NCBI GenBank assembly: GCA_002689655.1
Contig: NZHC01000138.1
Span: 55,540-119,539 of the forward strand
Length of the DNA stretch: 64,000 nt
Origin: Rhodopirellula sp.
Lineage (GTDB): Bacteria; Planctomycetota; Planctomycetia; Pirellulales; Pirellulaceae
Reading direction: 5' to 3'
A program made the translations under genes and the position numbers. The notes under the pieces were generated by a model. It had not been told where the DNA came from and searched no databases. It saw nothing but the letters and a program-made list of their open reading frames with translations. Of this stretch, positions 37,051 through 43,719 are shown piece by piece; position 1 is the stretch's first letter, and each line of letters opens with the position of its first letter.

Positions 37051-38118
37051 CTAAGTTCCAGCGATGACAAGATGGCTTTTATAGGACATAGTGCTCCTTG
37101 CGTGAACTCGGACTTGCCAATCAACTTCCATTTCATGAAGCAAGTGCAACCCATCAATTGCGTGTACTGAACTTGGATCGAGCAAATGACGGAGAACAGA
37201 ATCACTCGCACCATCATCCGGTCCTCGCTGTGAATGCCCCCCAAGCCAATGTTCCATTGGCGTTGCAGCATTGGACCAGTCATACGGGCACGCAACGATG
37301 GCAAATGCACGTTCGCAAAGGGACCGTGCTAAAGCGACAAGAAAATCCACCGGCGATGCAACACAATCAAGCATATTCATACTTACAGCACCAGCAAACG
37401 AGCCATCAGCGAAAGGCAACGCCAATGCATCACATGCCCAGAAATCGACCATTTTTGCACTCGGCATTTCAGCTGAAAACTCGCGTCGATCGTACACTAC
37501 CCCCACTCTTCGTCGCGGATAACGCACGATACCCGTTCGAAGCAGTTGACTGGCCATGCGCAACATTGGAAAGTTCAAATCCACTCCCAAAACCATTTGA
37601 CCACAACGATCCGCCAAGTCAAAAGAGCTGCGTCCTACCGAGCAACCAAGATCAATGAGTGGGCCTTCGGGATCGTCAGCAATAGAGTCCAGAGCCGTGT
37701 GCAGAACGCGCGTCATGGCCCCCGGCTCTGGGTCAATGGGGTCTTCCATCGGATCCAAATCGCCGTAATGATCCCAGGCATAGGAGCTTAGGTGCTGTCG
37801 CACGATGTCAAAGATCGCACCGGGACCGATACAATCACCAAGAATACTCTCCATGACCTCCGAAAGATCATCACGCAAAGCGATCTGAAAAGCGTTTTCA
37901 GACAGATAGCGGCGAATATCGCTGATTATCAATGGTACACCATCAATAACCGGATACTCGCGTTTGCAAGCTGCATTAGTACAATGCAAAACAGCTTCCA
38001 CAATATGCGGTCCTTCCTGTTTTGCCACCTGCGCTATAACAAGAGGATGCAACTGGCCGTTCGCAGTCTTACAAACGGGACAAACAGGCTGCAAAGCCTC
38101 GAAATGTGGGATTTGCAC
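37051..38118 (-). CDS. SAM-dependent methyltransferase with a Trm112-like zinc N-terminus, cotranscribed with PAAR
   Basis: Length 355 residues from a GTG at 38118, with GGAGG 10-15 bases upstream. Residues ~10-65 form a Trm112-like zinc segment (CPVCKT and CTNAACKREYPVIDGVP). A class I methyltransferase core follows: GPLIDLGCSVGRSSFDLA as motif I, GVDLN as the acidic loop, and FWACDALALPFADGSF. No signal peptide. The start codon is 6 bases after the stop of the PAAR gene, so the two are translationally linked. Methyltransferases are known in some T6SS cargo loci, but whether this one modifies the spike, a toxin, or a target cell molecule cannot be told. The substrate is unknown. Confidence 0.85.
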   Translation of the reverse strand: MQIPHFEALQPVCPVCKTANGQLHPLVIAQVAKQEGPHIVEAVLHCTNAACKREYPVIDGVPLIISDIRRYLSENAFQIALRDDLSEVMESILGDCIGPGAIFDIVRQHLSSYAWDHYGDLDPMEDPIDPEPGAMTRVLHTALDSIADDPEGPLIDLGCSVGRSSFDLADRCGQMVLGVDLNFPMLRMASQLLRTGIVRYPRRRVGVVYDRREFSAEMPSAKMVDFWACDALALPFADGSFAGAVSMNMLDCVASPVDFLVALARSLCERAFAIVACPYDWSNAATPMEHWLGGHSQRGPDDGASDSVLRHLLDPSSVHAIDGLHLLHEMEVDWQVRVHARSTMSYKSHLVIAGT

Positions 38119-38124
38119 GAGACA

Positions 38125-38535
38125 TCATCCTCCGACCATAACGGTAGGACAGCAAGGTGGCAAGATTTTCCCTGAGGGCATAGGGATGGGACCAATACAA
38201 CTCGAATGTAAAGTTATATCACCAGCTCGAGCTGCCGGCATGTTGCCTATCAGCACCGATGCGGATGCAACTTGGATCATCCCCGGACCGCCTGGGATGC
38301 AGGACGGCAACATACAGGGGGCAGTCGTATCAGTCATCCGAGCTGCCGGAGCACCTCCTATCAATACATTTGCCTGTCCTTTGATGATAGGCAAAGGAAG
38401 AGGCGGATGAGGAACTGGGGTTGGACTGGGTGCCGGCGGGTGAATTGGCGCGTGACAATGCGGCCCATCCTGGATGACTTGATCACCCAATCTCGCCGCT
38501 GGTTTACCCATCACTGGCTCCTCAATCTCAACCAA
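38125..38535 (-). CDS. PAAR-domain T6SS spike-tip protein
   Basis: Length 136 residues, or 128 from an internal ATG at 38511 (MGKPAARLGD). PAAR motifs are repeated: GKPAARLGDQV, NVLIGGAPAARMTD and VLIGNMPAARAGD. Metal-ligand candidates are present (GPHCHAP, CPTVMVGG near the end). A proline-rich loop (PPAPSPTPVPHPPLPLP) interrupts the first half. PAAR proteins cap the VgrG spike and sharpen the T6SS tip, and they can carry effectors. This one is short, so a partner effector would be separate: the methyltransferase follows by 6 bases. No VgrG is in the window. First gene of a minus-strand pair, with a 437-base non-coding region upstream. Confidence 0.88.
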   Translation of the reverse strand: MVEIEEPVMGKPAARLGDQVIQDGPHCHAPIHPPAPSPTPVPHPPLPLPIIKGQANVLIGGAPAARMTDTTAPCMLPSCIPGGPGMIQVASASVLIGNMPAARAGDITLHSSCIGPIPMPSGKILPPCCPTVMVGG

Positions 38536-38972
38536 GTCTCCTCGAAGTCCCGAAAAGCGTCTTAGTTCGGTCGTTTCACATACGGTATTGGCTAATAATC
38601 ACAAGCTTAGGAGCCCTACGTAAAATACTTAACTGCTCTCAAGATGCAAAAATCGCGTTTATCTAAATGATTGCTCCGCGCCAAAAAGCAGCCCGCTAAT
38701 CAAAGTCTCTTCCTGCAGTCAACACACACCCGTCAGGAAACCGTCACCCGCCGAGGAACACGCATCGGGACGAAGCTGCCGAGCTTCATTGTAATCAGAT
38801 TATTCAAGCAGCAATAGTGCCAGTCGCAACAGCGGAAAATTGCAGAAGTTCACGGTAATCAGATAATCGCTTGCAGCATATAAAAAGAACCTCCATTTAA
38901 AGACCCAGCGCAGCAACTTTACGCCAGCTCCCGCTGGGTCTGTTATTGAATCGCTCAGCGGACACGGATTGA
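38536..38972. promoter_or_regulatory. Non-coding region with imperfect direct repeats and a terminator
   Basis: The region upstream of the PAAR gene holds no coding sequence. TGTAATCAGATTATT near 38789 and GGTAATCAGATAATC near 38851 share a 13-base core with about 62-base spacing, each followed by GCAGCA. At 38901-38941 AGACCCAGCG pairs with CGCTGGGTCT around a 21-base loop; on the minus strand it is followed by TTTAAATGG, so it likely ends the transcript of the gene at 38973-39653. The repeats may be binding sites for a regulator of the PAAR pair (inference). Confidence 0.5.
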
Positions 38973-39653
38973 TTACGGCATCAAATTTTTAATCACGTAC
39001 GCCCCGTTTGTTCTATCAAGAATTGCTCCTGCTATAACCTGTTCCGAAGTTCGACCAATCGTCATCAGATATCTTCTAGCCTCAGGTCCACCAGCAAGCG
39101 CCACCATGATACCAATCGCTTGTGTGCACGGACGTTGTTCATCACCTTGGAGCAGTTTGGCGAACAGAATTTTTCTTTGGGTTGACGGCCTGGCAGCTCG
39201 GTACAGCTTCTTACCATATGTATAGATGGCCTCAAATGGTTGTCCGATGTAGGTGGCCTTGGCTGCTTCACGCCGCGACTTATCTTCGATTTTCATTCCG
39301 ATGTAGCTCGTTACGACATCACATTCATTGCACGTGCAGACATGAATTTCTTTTCGGGCCGCCTCGATTCGATTCTGTAATTCACCCCAACTATAAACAT
39401 TAAAGGCTGCAAACCACGGCGCAAGCGCAGCAGTAAAAGGAAGAGCGGCCATACCAAGAACGCCGTGAGCAATGGTAGATGCAGTACTAACGGAACCTAC
39501 CGGCGCGTAAGCTTTGCTCAGGTTCGAACCAGCACTACCAGCTTGCTCGAGACGTGTTGGACCTGCAGAGGAGTGCTGAGCGACCAAGTCGAGTATTTCA
39601 TTCACGCTATCCAAATAATTCATGGAGACACGTCCTAAGCTTTCGTATGACAT
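38973..39653 (-). CDS. Unknown 226-residue protein in the T6SS cargo island
   Basis: Not recognised. No signal peptide. Residues about 57-88 are hydrophobic and small-residue rich (IAHGVLGMAALPFTAALAPW) and could form one or two membrane helices. A short cysteine motif CTCNEC follows, then a basic segment (KIEDKSRREAAKATYIGQ) and a helical C-terminus (MVALAGGPEARRYLMTIG). It could insert in a membrane as a pore or act as an immunity or chaperone protein. The parvulin gene ends upstream at 39701 on the same strand, 47 bases away, so the two are probably in one transcript. Position between PAAR and the other cargo candidates is the only evidence for a T6SS link. Confidence 0.65.
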   Translation of the reverse strand: MSYESLGRVSMNYLDSVNEILDLVAQHSSAGPTRLEQAGSAGSNLSKAYAPVGSVSTASTIAHGVLGMAALPFTAALAPWFAAFNVYSWGELQNRIEAARKEIHVCTCNECDVVTSYIGMKIEDKSRREAAKATYIGQPFEAIYTYGKKLYRAARPSTQRKILFAKLLQGDEQRPCTQAIGIMVALAGGPEARRYLMTIGRTSEQVIAGAILDRTNGAYVIKNLMP

Positions 39654-39700
39654 TCTGATCTGAAGTTTTCCTCAACCTCATAGTCTCGTAACGCAATATA

Positions 39701-39988
39701 TCAGCGAGGCTTCCGTTCGGTAACTTGAATCACGTGGAATCCGTGGCTGGACTTAACAGGTCCATAGAAGAGTCCGACTTCTCCACCAAAAACGACCTCG
39801 TCGATCGCCCCCCCCATTTGCCCCTCACCAAACCAGCCCAAGGAACCACCGTACCGCGCTGTCTGGCAGCATGAGTACTGACGTGCCAATAACTCGAAAT
39901 CGGCACCCGCAACGAGCTGATCGACGACGTACTGGCAACTATCTCTGTCAACAACCTGAATATGCCGTGCTTTTGCCCACTGAGCCAT
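39701..39988 (-). CDS. ppiC: Stand-alone parvulin (PpiC-like) peptidyl-prolyl isomerase
   Basis: Length 95 residues from the ATG at 39988, close to the 93 residues of E. coli Par10; the frame is open to 40087. Family landmarks: KARHIQV, GADFELLARQYS, GGSLGWFGEGQM, DEVVFGGEVG and GPVKSSHGFHVIQV. Both conserved histidines and the active-site cysteine region (YSCC) are kept. No signal peptide, so cytoplasmic. It should speed cis-trans isomerisation of X-Pro bonds. It is transcribed divergently from the proline-rich acidic protein at 40196, so a dedicated folding role for that protein is a plausible inference. A 207-base intergenic region separates the two starts. Confidence 0.88.
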   Translation of the reverse strand: MAQWAKARHIQVVDRDSCQYVVDQLVAGADFELLARQYSCCQTARYGGSLGWFGEGQMGGAIDEVVFGGEVGLFYGPVKSSHGFHVIQVTERKPR

Positions 39989-40195
39989 CGACTCACTTCT
40001 GCTGAAAAAGGTAAAATTTCCGGAACAGTCTTGTTTTAGAACACTCCGAACATCACAACACAAGTGCTTTCCTATAATAACGTTCAAGGGTTTTCCAGTT
40101 CATCTGGCTGTTGGCATGAAAACCCGGTCCACCCAGCCGAGCAACCAACCATTCGTTACAAACTTTGAAAAATGCAGTGTCTGTGCCTCACCAAA

Positions 40196-41278
40196 ATGAA
40201 TGAGTTTCTTCTTGGACTCGAAATACCCGTTGCCGAATTGACTGCAACACTTCCTGAAATGCCGGCACTTCCATCGATGCCACAGTTGCCAGAGCTTGCG
40301 ATGCTGGCCGCAGGACTTCCTGCCCTTAACGCTTCTATGCAAATGGATCTCGCATTGTCCATGGACCTGACGTTACCGTCCGTTGGTGAGTTGGCAAACC
40401 TGGAAGCAATGGCGCAGCTTTCTGGAGCTTTTGGGATTGCGCCGTTCTCCATCGATGGCCAAGCCCAATTAGACCTGGCAGCTGGCTCAATCAATGTAAA
40501 CGCACCTGCACTTCAAGAATTAGCAGCGATTTTACCTCCTGCCCTTCCCGCGTTCGAAGGCTTGGGCCTTGCTGCTGGACTGGTTGGCTCTGTATCAGCT
40601 GTTTTTAATGTCAATCTTTTGCTGCCTGACGTAATGCCTCAACTTTCGATAGCCCTTGGTGAAATGGCGGCAGGGCTCCCAAGCATGGAAACTGCGATGA
40701 GCGCATCGTTTGCAGCCGACCTCGGGATCGCCGCCAGACTTATCAACGCGAGTGCCGCTCTGGGCATTGACCTCACCGACCCAGGCGGCGCAGCGGAACT
40801 CAGTGCAGCTCTTGAGCTGGCTGCAAATATTGAAGCTCCTAGCCTTTCTCTCACAGCACCGGCTTGGGGGAATTTAATTGGCCTGATGTCGTCGGTTGAT
40901 GCCGCGAATGCAGCATTTGGTATTCCACTGTTGCTACCTGGGAGCGCGATGGAAATGAGCATGTCGATGGATGCGTTGGAAGCAGGACTTGGCCAACTTG
41001 AAGCAAACCTCGGAATGCCGATTGAACTTCCTGAAATGGAATCTGGTGAACTTTCAGCGGCAGCGGAATTGGGAATGCAACTTGCTGCAGCTGTTCCGTC
41101 AGCAGGAATGGATTTCAGTGGCATTCCATCTTTCAGCTTAGGTGGGCTTCCTCTTGGCGGGCTGCCTGAAATGGGAGACATGAGTTTGGCGGCAACTTTT
41201 GCAGCCTCGTTTGAATCAGCAACGGGAGTCGCACTTCTTTCCGGAATCCCCTGTCCCAATCTTTTCTGCATTGCATGA
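40196..41278 (+). CDS. Repetitive lysine-free acidic Ala/Leu/Met/Pro-rich protein, unrecognised
   Basis: A 360-residue protein from the ATG at 40196; another ATG at 40172 would add eight residues including the only lysine. By eye I find no lysine, histidine or tyrosine, one arginine, and about 36 acidic residues. Alanine, leucine, methionine, glycine, serine and proline dominate. The middle and C-terminal parts hold a degenerate repeat of about 55-75 residues with a core like AFGIPLLLPGSAMEMSMSMD, AALGIDLTDPGGAAELSAAL and VFNVNLLLPDVMPQLSIAL. The N-terminus has LPxLP-type motifs. Two cysteines lie close to the end (IPCPNLFCIA). No signal peptide or long membrane helix. Neighbours are the parvulin gene, PAAR and the cyclase toxin. 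No known family; T6SS cargo is inference. Confidence 0.8.
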   Translation: MNEFLLGLEIPVAELTATLPEMPALPSMPQLPELAMLAAGLPALNASMQMDLALSMDLTLPSVGELANLEAMAQLSGAFGIAPFSIDGQAQLDLAAGSINVNAPALQELAAILPPALPAFEGLGLAAGLVGSVSAVFNVNLLLPDVMPQLSIALGEMAAGLPSMETAMSASFAADLGIAARLINASAALGIDLTDPGGAAELSAALELAANIEAPSLSLTAPAWGNLIGLMSSVDAANAAFGIPLLLPGSAMEMSMSMDALEAGLGQLEANLGMPIELPEMESGELSAAAELGMQLAAAVPSAGMDFSGIPSFSLGGLPLGGLPEMGDMSLAATFAASFESATGVALLSGIPCPNLFCIA

Positions 41279-41997
41279 GCCACCGTGCTCAGCGCCTAAA
41301 ATATCGGTCGCAACAGCAGACAAGCAAAAACTTCCCTGCCTCAATGCCCGAGGTGTTGAGCTAAAATCGCCTGAATGTCAACTTTGTTGAGATTCAAACT
41401 ACGACAGTCGGAAACCGACTACCTGTCGATTTTGCCGGCAAGCAAAAGGGCTTTTCCTACGCAAGGCCGAGCCGTTTAGGATTATCGTGTCTAACAAACG
41501 AAAGCTCTTCATTTCACCTGAACTGCATGCCGTCTGACCTGACCTGTCAGGTGCCGCAAACTTCCACGGTTTTGTGGCGTGGTAATAAAACGAAAGTGAT
41601 TGCATGCAACATCGTGACGTGATTTAGATGCGTGTTGAATTTCTTGACATTCAGAGGCCTGCGTATCTACGAAGGATTCAACAAAAGTTCAGTGGATACG
41701 GAAAACGGCAGATCGCCAGAAAAATTTCTGCTTCGTGGGAAAAAGATAGAGCTTACTTCACGAACCAACATTGACCCTTGATAATCATCCAGTAGAACAT
41801 TGGTGTCTAGCAGTATGCGGTCCGGCACACCTCAGGTTTTCAAGAAGCATTCAACCTCTCATGCTTCTTATTTTCACGACTTCCGGCTACTTACAGTTTC
41901 GGGTAGATGGTTCGCCTTCGTGTTTACCGTTTGTATGAAGACCCACTTATTTGCTTAATGAAAAAATCCATTCATGTTTTAAACGGACATTGGAGTT
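41279..41997. other. Mostly non-coding region upstream of the cyclase gene
   Basis: Apart from the PIN remnant, this 719-base stretch holds no gene I can support. A 48-codon plus-strand frame at 41628-41774 is basic but otherwise featureless. The last 60 bases are AT-rich and should carry the cyclase promoter, with a GGAG ribosome site just before the ATG at 41998. Confidence 0.45.
41667..41828 (-). pseudogene. Truncated PIN-domain toxin remnant
   Basis: A GTG at 41828 opens a 53-residue frame. Its beginning, PDRILLDTNVLLDDYQG, is a clear PIN-domain first strand with the metal-binding aspartate (LDTNVLLD). After about 20 residues the similarity is lost and the frame soon stops. PIN ribonucleases are usually about 130 residues, so this is a broken toxin gene. 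No antitoxin is recognised beside it. Confidence 0.5.
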
Positions 41998-43104
41998 ATG
42001 ACGCTCAGCAGAGGACCTGATGCTTTAGCACTCACTGGCATGGTCGAATCCCATGCAGAGGCATTTGGAAGAATCGCTTATGCTAACGATTGCGTAATTA
42101 TGAGTAGGGCAGTAGGCAAGTATGCAACCATGCTGCTTGAAGAAAATTACGCGTCGAAAGGATTTCACAATAAAGCCAAGAGTTGTGATTGGGGCCCCAT
42201 GGCTGGCTTTGTACTCGACGATCCCCGCTTCACAAAAGTTGGTGGAGATGCCGGCAAGGTTAAAGGGCAAAGCAAGGCGTTGCACAGTGCATCTGATTGG
42301 GAAGCAACCGCTGTACCGGTATTTATTTCTGAACAGCGTCGTAGATGGCTAGAGACGGAGGGAGTTCTGAACAGTCCATCTTTTGCTTCGGTAGATAAAT
42401 ACGTATATCGGGCGGGTTCCCCATGGGGAAGTAGAATGGTTTTTGTGCTCAAGAGAGAGAGACCGACGCACGCCACGGAAGATCTCTGGGGCATTTACTA
42501 CGGCAAGAAAGAACTGGCCAATCATCAGATCGGAGGAGAGGAAAGCAGGAGAGTGAGAGCGGTGCGAGATCCGTTCTGCCAAATTGACGCCAACGATTAC
42601 CGTTCAGCAACGACGGGGGACTACGATCTGTTCGCCGTGTTACCTCCTCGGGAGCGGCAGCATGGTGACCTACGCAGGGGGATTCAAACTTACAATCCGA
42701 CTGGTGTCGATGATCGGTTCGTTCCCGGTTCACAAACCGAACAGCTCGGTTATGGTGCGTTTAATCAATCTGAATCTACAGGAGATCGTGCTTCACATCG
42801 GGCAGGTCTGGGGAACATGACTCCGAGACTCATGATGATTCGAGAGGCGTTGAATCGCGCGATTCGCTGCACTGGATACACCGGAGGTGACATGGTTCAC
42901 CATAGCGACGAAGCTGGCAGGCCCAAGGTTGACGATGTGGATCTTCCCGTCATAGCCTTCGTGCCAGATGTACGAGACCTCCTGCCATGGGGGATCGAAA
43001 CGCTTGCAGACATGAGAGAATTTCTGATGCAATGCCGCGCAACGCATTCCTTATTATTGAACCCAGGCTGGCAAAACGAACTGGGAGATGAATTCTTTCA
43101 GTGA
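41998..43104 (+). CDS. Nucleotidyl cyclase toxin of the CyaA/edema factor/ExoY family (Anthrax_toxA fold)
   Basis: A 368-residue protein that matches the catalytic domain of secreted nucleotidyl cyclases end to end. The substrate-binding lysines are in ASKGFHNKAKSCDWGPMAGF (K54 and K61, equal to CyaA K58 and K65). The metal aspartates are in TTGDYDLFAVLPP (D208 and D210, equal to D188 and D190). The catalytic histidine region is DMVHHSDEAGRP (H302 and E305, equal to H298 and E301), preceded by the helix REALNRA. The position of CyaA N304, which contacts the nucleotide ribose, is R308 here. Such toxins make cAMP, cGMP or cUMP/cCMP inside a host cell once a eukaryotic factor (calmodulin for CyaA and EF, actin for ExoY) binds. 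No signal peptide and no toxin-delivery domains, so an injector is needed; the adjacent T6SS is the natural candidate. Confidence 0.85.
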   Translation: MTLSRGPDALALTGMVESHAEAFGRIAYANDCVIMSRAVGKYATMLLEENYASKGFHNKAKSCDWGPMAGFVLDDPRFTKVGGDAGKVKGQSKALHSASDWEATAVPVFISEQRRRWLETEGVLNSPSFASVDKYVYRAGSPWGSRMVFVLKRERPTHATEDLWGIYYGKKELANHQIGGEESRRVRAVRDPFCQIDANDYRSATTGDYDLFAVLPPRERQHGDLRRGIQTYNPTGVDDRFVPGSQTEQLGYGAFNQSESTGDRASHRAGLGNMTPRLMMIREALNRAIRCTGYTGGDMVHHSDEAGRPKVDDVDLPVIAFVPDVRDLLPWGIETLADMREFLMQCRATHSLLLNPGWQNELGDEFFQ

Positions 43105-43131
43105 GTGACTGCAGTAGCGAAGACAGAAAAT

Positions 43132-43152
43132 TTGCTTACGCAAGATAAGCAA
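43132..43152 (+). terminator. Small hairpin after the cyclase gene
   Basis: TTGCTTA at 43132-43138 and TAAGCAA at 43146-43152 form a 7-base stem with a 7-base loop 28 bases after the cyclase stop, followed by TTTACTGTTTAG. Plausible weak terminator. Confidence 0.4.
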
Positions 43153-43719
43153 TTTACTGTTTAGCCAAGCGGGCAACAAAGACCAAAAACCTGCAAACAC
43201 CCGAGAAGACGCAGTTGTTGGCAAGGAAATAGTTTCAATAAAGCGTTCAGGATTCGATGGCAGTACGCACTGACTCTCCCCAGTCTGTTGGTAAACATTT
43301 TGCTCGTCAGGCTTGCCACACAGAACTGGAATACGCACAGAAATGCAACCTGCCCTGACATCACACGACGGCAAAGCAAACAATTCCAGACCTACCCAGA
43401 AGAAGAGGATGAGTATTGAGCAACGTGGACAGGAGGGCCATCGCGGTGCTTAACGCGTAGGAAAGAGGGGTGGCTTTGTGTACCGGCTCAATGCCTCCGA
43501 CCGTCGCAGCCTTTCAGCCCAGAAAAAAGGGCGTTCACAAGGCGATTGGACGCCGCGAGGGAACTTCCCGTCTAGGCGAGGAAGGTTTTTATTGTGCCTT
43601 ACAGCTTCACCCACCCTGTATCCATCCGCGATGACAAAACCAGGGATTGAGCAAGAGTAATTTAACTACCTTTGTTGACGATTTGACCGCATTCGGCTGT
43701 GGATTTACTCCGAGCCGAT
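43153..43719. other. Non-coding region between convergent cargo genes
   Basis: The stretch between the cyclase gene and the 389-residue gene, which converge, holds no gene I can support. Open frames on both strands have no protein-like composition. A run around 43440-43600 is more GC-rich than its surroundings, which hints at an old insertion, but no transposase or terminal repeat is visible. Confidence 0.35.

Noticed and set aside
40639..41283. Long open frame (214 codons) on the minus strand opposite the acidic protein
   Set aside because: It is an antisense frame kept open by the repetitive Ala/Leu/Met codons of the acidic protein; it has no start signal or protein-like family features.
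41628..41774. 48-codon basic plus-strand frame upstream of the cyclase
   Set aside because: No ribosome site or family features, and it overlaps the PIN remnant on the opposite strand.
43054..43383. Minus-strand frame of 109 codons after the cyclase gene
   Set aside because: It overlaps the cyclase C-terminus on the other strand and has no family features.
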